DNA from: CBIHON01 sp966211965
GTDB taxonomy: Bacteria > Pseudomonadota > Gammaproteobacteria > Burkholderiales > Burkholderiaceae_D
Length of the DNA: 61,104 nt
Reading direction: 5' to 3'
Assembly: GCA_966211965.1 (NCBI GenBank)
Contig: CBIHON010000031.1
Span: forward strand, 1-61,104
Shown here piece by piece: positions 26,174 to 35,799 of this stretch. The position numbers were made by a program, and so were the translations under genes. The notes under the pieces are model-generated. The model was not told the DNA's origin. It saw nothing but the letters and a program-made list of their open reading frames with translations, and did no database searches. Numbering within the stretch: position 1 is the stretch's first letter; every line of letters starts with the position of its first letter.

Positions 26174-27064
26174 ATGTTTTCACCCGCCAAGATTGCCCGC
26201 TTCATGATTCCCGCTCTGATGCTCGGTATCGTCGCCACGGACGACGCTGTCGCGCAGGCCGCCGCACCGCTGGCCTTGAAGATCTATAACGCCGAGGGCG
26301 CCAGCTTCCACGTCAACGCCGTCGTCGTCAGCGGCAAGACCGAGGCGCTGGTGATCGATAGCGGCTTCACCCGTGCCGACGCCCTGCGCATCGCCGCCAA
26401 CGTGCTCGATAGCGGCAAGACGCTCAAAGCCATCTTCATCAGCAACGCCGATCCGGACTACTACTTCGGCGCTGAAACGCTGAAGACCCTGTTCCCGCAG
26501 GTACCGGTGCTCACCACGCCGGCGGTGCGCGAAAAGATTCAGGCCAGGATGGCCGGCAAACTCGCCTTCTGGGGGCCGAAGATGGGCGCCAACGCGCCGC
26601 AGCAGCCGATCGTGCCGAACGAGATCAAGGGCACGACGCTGACGGTGGACGGCGAAACCATCGAAGTGCGCGGTGCCAGCGGAGAACTGGCGCACCGTCC
26701 ATACATGTGGATTCCATCGCTCAAGGCCATCGTCGGCAACATCGGCGTGTTCGGCAACCTGCATGTCTGGACCGCCGATACGCAAAAGCCGAGCGAACGC
26801 CAGGCGTGGTTCGCGCAGCTCGAGGAGATGCAGGCCCTGAAGCCCGCAATAGTCGTGCCCGGACACATGGCTGCCGGCACCGCGCTCGACGCCGGTAACA
26901 TTACCTATACCCGCGATTACCTGCAGCGCTTCGATGCCGAATCCGCTAAGGCGAAGAACGCTGCCGAACTCATCGATGCGATGAAGAAAGCTTACCCGCA
27001 GGCAGGTCTGGGCATTGCGCTGGATATCGGCGCCAAGGTCAACAAGGGCGAAATGAAGTGGTAA
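26174..27064 (+). CDS. Exported MBL-fold protein with degenerate metal site
   Basis: A 296-residue protein with a signal peptide (cleavage near VAQA-AAP) and a metallo-beta-lactamase fold pattern (ALVIDSGFTRADALRIAANV, VVPGHMAAGTALD). The standard HxHxDH metal motif is replaced by SNADPDYYFG in IFISNADPDYYFGAETL, so at least two histidine ligands are lost. The later histidine (PGHM) is kept. It may be non-catalytic or use a different metal arrangement. Start ATG 26174 has a CAGGAGAT site. It forms an operon with the DsbA-family gene 27 nt downstream and is probably controlled by the divergent LysR protein. Confidence 0.82.
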   Translation: MFSPAKIARFMIPALMLGIVATDDAVAQAAAPLALKIYNAEGASFHVNAVVVSGKTEALVIDSGFTRADALRIAANVLDSGKTLKAIFISNADPDYYFGAETLKTLFPQVPVLTTPAVREKIQARMAGKLAFWGPKMGANAPQQPIVPNEIKGTTLTVDGETIEVRGASGELAHRPYMWIPSLKAIVGNIGVFGNLHVWTADTQKPSERQAWFAQLEEMQALKPAIVVPGHMAAGTALDAGNITYTRDYLQRFDAESAKAKNAAELIDAMKKAYPQAGLGIALDIGAKVNKGEMKW

Positions 27065-27091
27065 GCCGCCCCAGGAACGAAAGGTAAAGTC

Positions 27092-27817
27092 ATGAGTACC
27101 GTAACATTGCACTACATCTACGATCCGTTCTGCGGCTGGTGCTACGGCGCCGCACCGCTCGTGAAGGCTGCACGCGACGTGCTGCCGGTTCGTGCGCATG
27201 GGGGCGGCATGATGGCCGGCCATCGCCGCCAGCCGGTCACGCCGCAGTTGCGGGACTATGTGATGCCGCACGACCGGCGCATCGCGCAGCTCACCGGCCA
27301 GCCTTTTGGTGAAGCCTACTTTGAAGGTCTGTTGCGCGACACGTCGGCGGTGTTCGATTCCGCCCCGCCGATCGCCGCGGTGCTGGCTGCCGACAAGCTC
27401 GCCGGCCGCGGACCGGACATGCTCTCCCGCCTGCAGAGCGCGCACTATGTCGAAGGCCGGCGTATCGCCGATCGCGAAGTGCTCGTCGAAATGGCTGGCG
27501 CGATAGGACTGGACGCAATGGCCTTCGCGCAGGCGCTGGACGAAGCGCAAGGCGGGGATGTCCAGTTGCACATCGCCGAAACACGCCGGCTGATGGACCA
27601 TCTCGGCGCGCGGGGTTTTCCCAGCTTCGCTCTCGAACGCGACGGTCAGATCGCCTTGCTTGACGCAGGTGCCTTCCTCGGCCGCCCGCAGGCGCTGCAG
27701 GACTGGCTGAGGGAGCAACTGCCCGACAAAGTGACATCGCCTGCGAGCAAGACGACGGACTTCGGATGCGGGGCGGATAGCTGTTCAGTAATAGATGCGC
27801 CGCGTGCTCACAGATGA
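27092..27817 (+). CDS. DsbA-family (FrnE-like) thiol oxidoreductase
   Basis: A 241-residue thioredoxin-fold protein with the redox motif CGWC near the N-terminus (YIYDPFCGWCYGAAPL, residues 14-17) and the helical insert of the DsbA/FrnE group. A second conserved stretch (LGARGFPSFALERDGQ) contains the cis-proline before the substrate site. There is no signal peptide, so it is cytoplasmic, unlike its exported neighbour. The C-terminus carries an extra Cys pair (FGCGADSCS). Confidence 0.87.
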   Translation: MSTVTLHYIYDPFCGWCYGAAPLVKAARDVLPVRAHGGGMMAGHRRQPVTPQLRDYVMPHDRRIAQLTGQPFGEAYFEGLLRDTSAVFDSAPPIAAVLAADKLAGRGPDMLSRLQSAHYVEGRRIADREVLVEMAGAIGLDAMAFAQALDEAQGGDVQLHIAETRRLMDHLGARGFPSFALERDGQIALLDAGAFLGRPQALQDWLREQLPDKVTSPASKTTDFGCGADSCSVIDAPRAHR

Positions 27818-28044
27818 CGCATCGGAACAATCTTATGGGGGGGCAGTGCGGGTTTTCATCATGGATCGACAATCATCGTCGCCAGAAAATCGGCGCGCGT
27901 CGAAAAAGCTTTTCAGGCATTGGACGCAGCAGACAGCGGACCCACGACTTGCGTGATGCTGGGGGAAGGGCTGGCAATTGAATGGCGGAAAGCAAATGGA
28001 TAAATCATCGAGGCCCGGAACCAAGCGCAGGGCCTGTTGCGAAT

Positions 28045-28072
28045 GATCAGATTGCGGATTTGCAATCTGATC
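28045..28072. repeat. Perfect 11-bp inverted repeat in the DsbA/MlaE gap
   Basis: GATCAGATTGC at 28045-28055 and its exact complement at 28062-28072 surround a 6-nt loop. It lies 228 nt after the DsbA-family gene and 107 nt before the permease gene. There is no T-run, so it is either an unorthodox terminator or a protein site. The rest of 27818-28178 shows no supported gene. Confidence 0.55.
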
Positions 28073-28178
28073 GTGCGGCTGGCAAAGCAGCCGAAACTTC
28101 CATTCAGACCTCGGGGTATCATGTGGTGAAGTAAAACGTTTGAGGGAAAAACATACCCTTCCCCCCATTTCCAGAACA

Positions 28179-28991
28179 ATGACACAGGCATCGCTTTTCT
28201 CGGCGCCCCGGCGCATCGGCCGCAAAGTGTTGGCGTGGTTCCGCAGCTGGTGGCATATCGTGCTGTTTAGCGCGGTGGCATTGATGCTGGCGGCAGCGCC
28301 ATCGACTTATAGCCGCACCTGCCGCAGCGCCATCGCGCGGCAGATCGTGCGAGCGACGGCCGCGAATTTGATGTGGTTTGGCGTGCTGTCGGCTCTGATC
28401 AGTGTGGTGGTGATCCGTATCGTTGTCGTCACCGCACTCAGTTATGGTCTATCGCGGTTTGCGATCGAGATGGTCGTCCGGGTATTGGTACTCGAATTGA
28501 TTCCGCTCTCGGCCGCCATGTTTGTGGCGCTGCGTTATACGCTGCCCGGCGGCGCGGAAATCGAGCGGATGCGGGCGCAAGGTGCGCTGGATGCCTTGCA
28601 ACGCGAGGGACTGGATCCGATCCGCCACGAGTTCTTTCCTCGTGTGCTGGCCGGCGTGTTTTCCGTATGGATGCTGGGTGCGGTCAGTTGCGTCATGACG
28701 CTGGTGCTGGCGTATCTGGCGCTCTATGGTTTTACCCCTTGGGCATTGGCAGGCTACACCCGAGTGGTCGGCCAGGTATTCAACCCCGCCGTCACCCTGA
28801 TACTGGTGCTGAAACTCTTTTTTTTCAGCTTGGCGGTGTCGCTCATCCCGATGGCCTCGTCGTATCACGATGGGCAGGCCGACATGCATGACAGCCGGAC
28901 CGAACTTGCCACCGGCCTGGCCGGCATGGTGCGCCTGTTTGGCGTCGTACTGTTGATTGAATTGGCATCGTTAATGGGCAATTATTATTGA
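28179..28991 (+). CDS. MlaE-family ABC permease
   Basis: A 270-residue membrane protein. The cytoplasmic coupling segment of MlaE permeases is recognisable (GAEIERMRAQGALDALQREG, then LDPIRHEFFPRVLAGV), between hydrophobic helices. It would form the inner-membrane channel of an MCE phospholipid transporter. ATG 28179 is preferred although its ribosome site is weak; a TTG at 28140 extends the frame by 13 residues. The next gene follows with overlap. Such permeases need an MlaF-type ATPase, which is not encoded here. Confidence 0.85.
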   Translation: MTQASLFSAPRRIGRKVLAWFRSWWHIVLFSAVALMLAAAPSTYSRTCRSAIARQIVRATAANLMWFGVLSALISVVVIRIVVVTALSYGLSRFAIEMVVRVLVLELIPLSAAMFVALRYTLPGGAEIERMRAQGALDALQREGLDPIRHEFFPRVLAGVFSVWMLGAVSCVMTLVLAYLALYGFTPWALAGYTRVVGQVFNPAVTLILVLKLFFFSLAVSLIPMASSYHDGQADMHDSRTELATGLAGMVRLFGVVLLIELASLMGNYY

Positions 28992-29017
28992 ATTTTGGCG
29001 CCCCTGCGCAAACCTCA

Positions 29018-29992
29018 ATGACCGATAAAACAAACGACCCTTCATCCGAACCGGCAGCGCCGGCCATTCCCAACGTCGAAATCAAAGCTGCCTTGCTGCT
29101 GATCTTGCTGGTGGTATTGGTGTCGGCGGCGGCAGTCTATCTGCTGTATGCGCGCGGCGCGTTCGAGGCGACCCAAACGCTGGTGCTGGTAGCGGACGAC
29201 GCCGAGGGCATCGTGGTCGGGATGGACATGACTTTCTCAGGCTTTCCGATCGGGCGTGTGCGCCGTATCGAGTTGAACAACGAAGGCAAGGCCAGGATGA
29301 TTATCGACGTGGCGCGCAAGGATGCGCACTGGCTGCGCAATTCCAGCATCTTCACCATGGAAAGAAGCCTGGTGGGGGCAACGCGCCTGCGCGCCTTCAG
29401 CGGCGTCCTGAGCGACCCTCCACTGACGGAAGGCGCTGTGCGCAACGTGCTGATAGGCGACGCCACGGCCGAAATTCCCCTCCTGATGGCCTCCGCCAAG
29501 GAGTTGATCCACAACCTGAACGCCCTGACCGCAACCGATTCGTCGCTGGAGCTGGGCTTGCGCAACATGAAGTCCGTTACGGAAAAACTGGCTGGCAGCA
29601 GCGGCGCCTTGGGCGTCCTCGCCGGAACCGATGAAAATGCAAAGAAAGTGCTGATCGCGATCGATCGCGTCAACAAGTTGCTGGCCACGGTCGACGGACT
29701 CGCATTGAAGACCGACAGCCAGTTATTCGGAAAGAACGGCGCCATGCCTGAAGTCCGTGCCGCCTTGGTCCAACTCAACGGCTTGTTGAACGACGCCAGG
29801 ACGAGCCTGAAAAAAATCGATGCCGTTCTGGTTGAGGCACAAGCTGTCGGCGCCAACGTCAAAGACGCGACCACCGACCTTGCCCCGTTGCGCGCCGACG
29901 TCGAGAGCAACTTGCGCAAGGTCGAGCAGTTGGTCAATGAAATCAATCGCAAGTGGCCGTTCAAGCGCGAAGCGGAGGTCAAACTGCCATGA
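29018..29992 (+). CDS. MCE-domain protein (MlaD-like)
   Basis: A 324-residue periplasmic protein anchored by one N-terminal helix (ALLLILLVVLVSAAAVYLLY). A single MCE domain follows (about residues 45-130: AEGIVVGMDMTFSGFPIGRV), then a long helical C-terminus of the kind that forms tunnels or needles. MCE rings carry lipids across the periplasm. A TTG at 28988 overlapping the permease stop is the alternative start. The stop overlaps the lipoprotein start (ATGA), confirming the operon. Confidence 0.88.
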   Translation: MTDKTNDPSSEPAAPAIPNVEIKAALLLILLVVLVSAAAVYLLYARGAFEATQTLVLVADDAEGIVVGMDMTFSGFPIGRVRRIELNNEGKARMIIDVARKDAHWLRNSSIFTMERSLVGATRLRAFSGVLSDPPLTEGAVRNVLIGDATAEIPLLMASAKELIHNLNALTATDSSLELGLRNMKSVTEKLAGSSGALGVLAGTDENAKKVLIAIDRVNKLLATVDGLALKTDSQLFGKNGAMPEVRAALVQLNGLLNDARTSLKKIDAVLVEAQAVGANVKDATTDLAPLRADVESNLRKVEQLVNEINRKWPFKREAEVKLP

Positions 29993-30645
29993 GGACTCTC
30001 TCATTTCTTGGTGCGGCCATGTTGCTGGGCGCCTGCTCAAGCGGCCCTCCATCACCGGACTGGCAAATGAACGCGGCCAGCAGCATGGAGCGCGCCGTCT
30101 CCGCCTATCTGTCAGGCGACGACCGGGTCGCGCTCCAGGAGTTTGCCAAGGCACGCAACGAGATGGCCAGCACCGGGCAAGTCACGCTGGTGGCACGCGC
30201 GGAATTGGTCTGGTGCGCCAGCCGCGTGGCGAGTCTCGTGTTGGAAGACTGCGCAGGCTTTGAAAAGCTGCGCCAGGACGCCGCCGCGCCGGAACGTGCG
30301 TATGCCCACTATTTGGCAGGCCGCGCCAAGCCGGAAGAGACCGCGCTGCTGCCGGAGCCGCAACGCGGTGCTGCCAACGCAACGGCGGACTCCGCGGCCG
30401 CTGCGTTGGCCGGCATCCAGGACCCGTTTTCAAGACTGGTTGCCGCCGGCGTATTGTTGCGCACCGGCCGCGCCAATCCGGCGGTGCTTACCGTCGCGGC
30501 CGATACAGCCTCGGCCCAAGGCTGGCGCCGCCCTTTGCTGGCATGGTTGGGCGTTCTGGCAATGCGTGCGGAGAAATCGGGCGATACGGTGGAGGCGCAA
30601 CGCCTGCACCGGCGCATCGAGCTGGTACAGGAAAGCAAGCGCTGA
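29989..30645 (+). CDS. Lipoprotein of the MCE transport operon
   Basis: A 218-residue lipoprotein with a clear lipobox (MLLGAC, Cys 15) and Ser at +2, which predicts outer-membrane sorting. The mature part is Ala-rich and helical. It does not obviously show the PqiC/ABC-aux pattern, so its domain is unassigned. By position it is the probable outer-membrane component of the MlaE-MCE system. Confidence 0.8.
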   Translation: MRTLSFLGAAMLLGACSSGPPSPDWQMNAASSMERAVSAYLSGDDRVALQEFAKARNEMASTGQVTLVARAELVWCASRVASLVLEDCAGFEKLRQDAAAPERAYAHYLAGRAKPEETALLPEPQRGAANATADSAAAALAGIQDPFSRLVAAGVLLRTGRANPAVLTVAADTASAQGWRRPLLAWLGVLAMRAEKSGDTVEAQRLHRRIELVQESKR

Positions 30646-30741
30646 GCGAAACGGCCAGTCAAGCAACGGCCCGCATCGCGGAGCAACGACGCTTTGCGGA
30701 AGAAATCACCGCTTCTTCACCACGGCGAGGACTTCAGGTAT

Positions 30742-33700
30742 CTATAGGTACGTAACAGATACGTTCTGGCCAAAGACAGTCCGCACCGACTCCGCCAAGT
30801 GGCCATGGTGGGTCAGGTAGATCACCTGCGTTTTTTCCGACAAGGCGGCCAGCGCTTCGAAGCCAGCCATAGAGCGGCCGTCGTCATAGTTGATGAACAG
30901 GTCGTCCGCAATAAACGGCAGGGGCGGCGCTTTCTCCAGGTGCATTTCCAGCGCTGCCAGACGCAGCGCCAGATACAGTTGGTCCCGCGTTCCGTCACTC
31001 ATGCCGGCAATACCCACCAGTTTTCCGCCCATGCGCTGACCATGCAGCGTCATCGGCTGCGCGTCAAAGTCCACGACCAGCCTCTGGAACGCCCCTTGCG
31101 TGAGCTGCGCAAAGATCGCGCTCGCGCGACCCAGCATCGGCCCTTGCTTCTCCTGGCGGTAGCGATCGATGGACCAGCGAAGAAGTTTTGCCGCCGTGAA
31201 CACTTTGACATAGCGTTCCGCCGCATCCGCCATCTGCGCAATCGCTTCCTGCCGCTGCGCTTCGGCCATGGCGGCAGCGCCGGAGCCGCCGATCGCTTCC
31301 AGCGCGCTGCCGGCCTTTTCCTTTTCGGCGGAAAGCATGGCCTGGCGCTGCACTGCTTCGCCGTGCTCGGCGGTGGTATGAGCCAGCTCGGCCGTCACCT
31401 GCGCCAGGTCGGCGCTCTCGCTTTCCTGTTCAAGCTGCTCGCGGGTGAGTCCGTCCCCGCCGTCGACGAGTTGTGCCTTCGCCTTGGCCAGTTCGAGCAG
31501 GCACCGGCGTCGTGCATCGGCGCGGGAAATCGCCTCGGACAGCAGCGGGCGTGAACTGACGCCGGCCCGTTCCAGGAGCGGCTTCAGGCTGGCGCTGGCC
31601 GTTTCGATGGCGTCCTGTGCGCTTTTCGCTTGATCCTTCGCAACCCGAATCGTCTCTTTTAACCGGTCTGCCTCAGTTCGCGTTTCCTTCGCACGCGCCA
31701 GCCGTTTCGCCAGTTCCTGGGCAATCCGGTCCGGGGCCACGCCATCGAATTCGCTCCCGAAATGACTGGCCAGTCGCCGCGCTTCCTCCGCAAACTTTTC
31801 CAGATCGGCCTCCATTGCGCCGATGCGTTCCACCCGGATCTGCCGCACCTTACCCAGCAGTTCATCCAGCGATGCGAAAAGCTCCAGCGCCCCGTTGACG
31901 GTGCCTATTGCACTCTCTTGCGCAAGCCCTGCCTTCGTTAGGGCAAGAGACCATTCTTCCTTCCAGTCGCTGACCGTAATTCTTGCCTCAACCGCCATTT
32001 GCCCCAGCGACTGCGCCTGGACCCTTGCCGCCTTCAACTGTGTCTCCAGCGCTTCACGGCGCACCCTGGTGCTGTCCACGGTCTGAATGTAGGACTCCGC
32101 CTGCACACACAGCGCGATCAGCTTGTCGGTTTCCTCGATATGCAGTTCCGCGTCGCGCAACGCTGCCGCCAGTCGCATTTGGCACTGCTCCACCTGGTGC
32201 GACAATGCGTCGACGCTGTCCTGCGCCTCCTGGCATTCCGCAGCCGCCGCAATCGCCTTATCCCGCTTGGCGATCCATTCACCAATATTGCCCAGCTTGA
32301 TGCCAGGCAGGCCGAACGAAGCTGCCATCTCAGCCCAGATCTTGTCGAATTGCTCCAGCTCTTCCATGATCTGAGCTAACTGGCCGTCGAGTATCGATTG
32401 CTGATGGATGGCCTCCTGCAGCTGATGCTGCTGACCCTGCAACTGCGCGGCTGCTTCGACGTTTTTAAACCGTTTGTCCGCCACTTCATCTGCACGCTGG
32501 AGATGGGCGTCGAACTGTTCTGCACCTTCCTGAACGCTGGTGGTCCCTGCCTTGATCGCTCCCCAGGATTCATCGCGTTGCTGGCGCGCTTGCAACACCT
32601 CTTCCGGGGGGATGGGATGATGCAATTCCGTGAACTGGGAAATCTTAAGCTTCAGGAGCGAGACGGCGCCCGCCTGATCCAGTATGCGTTTTTCCAGCGC
32701 TTTCTTGTCATTGTCCAGCGTGAGCCGGTCTTGAATCACACGTGCAAGCTCCTCTTGCCCGGGCAATTGCATCGCCACCAATTCGGGAAGCGGCTTGTTC
32801 CATCGTCCCAGTGCCAGCTCCGCATTGGCCAACGCGGTCTTGGCTTTTGCAAGCAGGCTTTGCTGCTTCTGCATCGCGGTTTCCGTATCGCCAAGTGATC
32901 GGGCGCCCGCGAGCGCTGCGCGCAGCGCCGGATGGACCTCACCCGCGTCCATCGCTGCCAACTCCTGTGACAGTTGCCGGATTTCCGATGTTTTTGCCTG
33001 CTCCGCCTGTTCCGCTGCCCGCAATGCCTGGGTCAATCCGCTATGCGTCTGGGACAGCCGCGACAGTTCCCGTCGCACCAGAAGCGATGGCAGGCGCGCG
33101 CCGAGTTCGTCCTCCGATCCGTACTCCCAGCCGAGTTGCACGCAGGCCTTTCGTACGTCGTCCAGCAGCGCGCCGATCTCCTCTTGCCGCTTGCCGATAT
33201 CGCGCGCATAGGAGCCGTAGCGCACGCGGCACTCCTCGAGCGCCATGATGTCGGATGCAAATTCCAGGACAGTATCGTCTATGCGGATGCGCGCGAGTTC
33301 GGCCTGTGCCTTTTCGAGTTCCGCGGTGCGCAGTTCCAGCAACTGTCTTGCGGTCGCCAGTTCGCGCTCCGCCGTCGACAAGGTGGTTGCGGCGTCGGCA
33401 GGCAGGTCTGGTGCCGGGCCGAGTTCGCCGAGCTGCTGCTCAAGGTCCCGGACTGCATGCAGGAACGGCGTCATACGACGGACGCGCTCCAGCCGGCTGC
33501 GCTTGATCTCAAGCTGCCGCAGTAAATTGCCGGCACTGGCGAGTTCGTCTGTCACGGATTGCCAACGCGTATAGGCTTCCGTCCAAAGCTTGGTGCGCAC
33601 CGTCGTATCCTTTAGCGCTGCGCTCGCCTTTTCAAACAAATCGGCAGCGCTGTAATACGCGCGGTCCGCAGCCTTCCTGGGAGCCCATAACTGATCTGCC

Positions 33701-34200
33701 TCCGCCAGCAGAGCATCCCTGATCCGGCCCAGGCTGGCTATGCCGGCCGCCGACTGGAACAGTACCTGGCCGACATCATTTTCTGCGTTCAGGATGCTAT
33801 TGCCGCCCTCGACCAGGCGGGTGTGGTCGAGACCGAACATCTGGTCGAAGAAATTGCGGTCGGCGGTGCCGAGAAACGGCGCCAATGCGCTGTCCGCAAG
33901 TATCGAGTCCGAGGGCGTACGGAGCGTCTGCTTTTGCGCCTTTGCTCTTTGGAATTCCAGCGACTGCGTCAGGTTGCCGATCGATGCGCCGACGCGCAGC
34001 TCGTTCAATGGATGCAGGAAGGCGTGCGCAGAGCGGGCAGGTATACCGAACAGCAAATCCAGGACAGCAGAGCGAAGCGTTGATTTGCCGGCTTCGTTGG
34101 GGCCGACGATCAGGTGGAAGTCGCGCATCGTATGCGGGAATTCGATGCAGCGGTCCGTGAATTTGCCGAATCTGATCAGGTCAAGTCGGTGCAATCGCAT
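30742..34200 (-). CDS. YhaN-type SMC/Rad50-like ATPase (SbcC-like)
   Basis: A 1152-residue ABC-type ATPase with Walker A near the N-terminus (VGPNEAGKST, about residues 33-42), long coiled coils through the middle, and a C-terminal half-site with the signature and Walker B region (GMSDGTRDQLYLALRLAALE; PFIADDLFINYDDGRS). It pairs with the nuclease gene 6 nt upstream, as SbcC pairs with SbcD, to process DNA ends. It is longer than Bacillus YhaN (about 960), mainly in the coiled coil. Residues 1-60 (RLHRLDLIRFGKFTD) are typical of the group. Confidence 0.9.
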   Translation of the reverse strand: MRLHRLDLIRFGKFTDRCIEFPHTMRDFHLIVGPNEAGKSTLRSAVLDLLFGIPARSAHAFLHPLNELRVGASIGNLTQSLEFQRAKAQKQTLRTPSDSILADSALAPFLGTADRNFFDQMFGLDHTRLVEGGNSILNAENDVGQVLFQSAAGIASLGRIRDALLAEADQLWAPRKAADRAYYSAADLFEKASAALKDTTVRTKLWTEAYTRWQSVTDELASAGNLLRQLEIKRSRLERVRRMTPFLHAVRDLEQQLGELGPAPDLPADAATTLSTAERELATARQLLELRTAELEKAQAELARIRIDDTVLEFASDIMALEECRVRYGSYARDIGKRQEEIGALLDDVRKACVQLGWEYGSEDELGARLPSLLVRRELSRLSQTHSGLTQALRAAEQAEQAKTSEIRQLSQELAAMDAGEVHPALRAALAGARSLGDTETAMQKQQSLLAKAKTALANAELALGRWNKPLPELVAMQLPGQEELARVIQDRLTLDNDKKALEKRILDQAGAVSLLKLKISQFTELHHPIPPEEVLQARQQRDESWGAIKAGTTSVQEGAEQFDAHLQRADEVADKRFKNVEAAAQLQGQQHQLQEAIHQQSILDGQLAQIMEELEQFDKIWAEMAASFGLPGIKLGNIGEWIAKRDKAIAAAAECQEAQDSVDALSHQVEQCQMRLAAALRDAELHIEETDKLIALCVQAESYIQTVDSTRVRREALETQLKAARVQAQSLGQMAVEARITVSDWKEEWSLALTKAGLAQESAIGTVNGALELFASLDELLGKVRQIRVERIGAMEADLEKFAEEARRLASHFGSEFDGVAPDRIAQELAKRLARAKETRTEADRLKETIRVAKDQAKSAQDAIETASASLKPLLERAGVSSRPLLSEAISRADARRRCLLELAKAKAQLVDGGDGLTREQLEQESESADLAQVTAELAHTTAEHGEAVQRQAMLSAEKEKAGSALEAIGGSGAAAMAEAQRQEAIAQMADAAERYVKVFTAAKLLRWSIDRYRQEKQGPMLGRASAIFAQLTQGAFQRLVVDFDAQPMTLHGQRMGGKLVGIAGMSDGTRDQLYLALRLAALEMHLEKAPPLPFIADDLFINYDDGRSMAGFEALAALSEKTQVIYLTHHGHLAESVRTVFGQNVSVTYL

Positions 34201-34206
34201 CGATGC

Positions 34207-35463
34207 TTACTCCATCCGCGCAAGTTGTGACATGAGGCCGGGACGTATTTCGCTCACCAGTCCGGCGAGGACGCCGTTGCGGATATCCCTGAAATACGGG
34301 ACGGCATTCTGCAGTTCCAGCGGCGCCTTGGAGACCAGCGCCATCAGGTCGCCCTTCAGGCTGGCGATGAATTCCGGGTCGGTCTGCGCTTCTTCGAACA
34401 ACGCTTGCAGGTCGGCCAGCGCGTCGCCGCGCGCCCGGATGGCGTCAGGCTCGTCCAATGCCATCGTGCCGGTTTTGACTTTTTCGATCCAGAGGCGCTC
34501 GGCACCGAGCGCGGCGGCCGACGCCAGCACTTCAGCCCGCAGCTGCGCTTCCATTCCGAATAATTCGCCATGCACCGGCGTCTTGCCCGTGATGGTGACT
34601 CTGACCGCGGACGGCATATTGGGCGGGCTGCTTTCAACCACCGTTTCCAATTCCTTGTTGATGGCGTGCACAACGTCCGCGATGGAGCCGCACCCGGTCG
34701 CGTCCACATTCACGCTATGCCAGCGCAGCACGTCGACGAAAAGCCGTTCCACCTTCTGGATGCCGGTCTCGTCCGCCGTAACAAGCACAGCGCCGCGCGG
34801 GCCGGTCTCGCGGATGTGGCGCCCCTGGAGATTGCCCGGAAAAACAATCGTCGACGGGCCCTGCCAGATCTGGTATTCATGCACATGGCCGAGTGCCCAG
34901 TACTGGTAGCCTTTCGCGTACAGTTCATCGATCGTGCAGGGGGCATAGTTGGCATGCGTGGAGTTGACACCCAAGGCAGTGTGCAGTACGCCGATGTTGA
35001 GCATGCCAGGCACGGGGTCGGGATAGCTCTGTGCCAGGTTTTCGGTGGTGGCCGCGTCCTTGAAGCTGCGCCCGTGCAGCGCCACCTTCAGACCTTCGAT
35101 GATGAATGTATGTGCCTTGCGTGATTCAAAAGTATGCACATTGTCGGGCAGGATCAGCTTCCTGGTCATTTCGCTTTCGGCGTCGTGGTTGCCGAATTTG
35201 ATGTAAGCATGGATACCGGCCTTTTTAAGGCGCCCCATTTCGCGACAAAAGAAAATACCGGTGTTATGGTCTTTCCAGCCACCGTCGTACAGGTCTCCTG
35301 CGATGATCAGGAAATCAACCTGCAGTTCGATCGCTTCATTGATCAGGTTTGTAAATGCATCGCGGGTGGCGCTGCGCAGGGTCTGCGCGGGCGCATCTGG
35401 ATAGGCGCTCAGGCCGGTCAGCGGACTGTCCAGGTGGATGTCCGCCGCATGAATGAATCTCAT
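34207..35463 (-). CDS. YhaO-type DNA repair exonuclease (SbcD/Mre11-like)
   Basis: A 418-residue calcineurin-like phosphoesterase with the metal motifs in order: DIHLDSP (about 8-14), AGDLYDGG (about 58), FGNHDAES (about 95), and GHVHEYQI near 210. A C-terminal capping domain of about 150 residues follows. The ATG at 35463 is chosen because the GDxHxD-type motif begins right after it and a GGGGAA site precedes it. Partner of the downstream ATPase. Confidence 0.92.
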   Translation of the reverse strand: MRFIHAADIHLDSPLTGLSAYPDAPAQTLRSATRDAFTNLINEAIELQVDFLIIAGDLYDGGWKDHNTGIFFCREMGRLKKAGIHAYIKFGNHDAESEMTRKLILPDNVHTFESRKAHTFIIEGLKVALHGRSFKDAATTENLAQSYPDPVPGMLNIGVLHTALGVNSTHANYAPCTIDELYAKGYQYWALGHVHEYQIWQGPSTIVFPGNLQGRHIRETGPRGAVLVTADETGIQKVERLFVDVLRWHSVNVDATGCGSIADVVHAINKELETVVESSPPNMPSAVRVTITGKTPVHGELFGMEAQLRAEVLASAAALGAERLWIEKVKTGTMALDEPDAIRARGDALADLQALFEEAQTDPEFIASLKGDLMALVSKAPLELQNAVPYFRDIRNGVLAGLVSEIRPGLMSQLARME

Positions 35464-35799
35464 CAATTTTTCCCCGATTTGAAGACAACGTGCACGGCGT
35501 GCCAATGCATTTCCGGCGGCGCTTGGCTCCGCCATTGCGCGGGCGATAATACACATGGAAGCGCTTCTATGCCAGTCTTCGGCATCGGAGCGGAGAGCCC
35601 ATGCACGTATTTCCGATCTCGCCAGAAATCAGACCCTGGCGGCCGACATTGTCAAGGTCGGGGGCAAGCCTGCCCTCTGTGGTGGCGGACAAAACGCATG
35701 ATCCGCGCAGCTGTTATCTATAATGTCGGTGTCCATTCAGGCATGCCGATTCTTCCAGCTGAAGGGGCGAATGTTCAACAGGCCTTATTTGCAGCCATC
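35464..35799. other. Divergent intergenic region, nuclease / response regulator
   Basis: About 335 nt between the start of the YhaO-type gene and the response regulator. Promoters for both must lie here. I see no RNA gene or conserved repeat. An in-frame ATG at 35743 could extend the response regulator by 19 residues. Confidence 0.5.

Noticed and set aside
27833..28225. Minus-strand frame of 130 codons between DsbA and MlaE genes
   Set aside because: It overlaps the start of the permease gene and lacks a domain or ribosome site.
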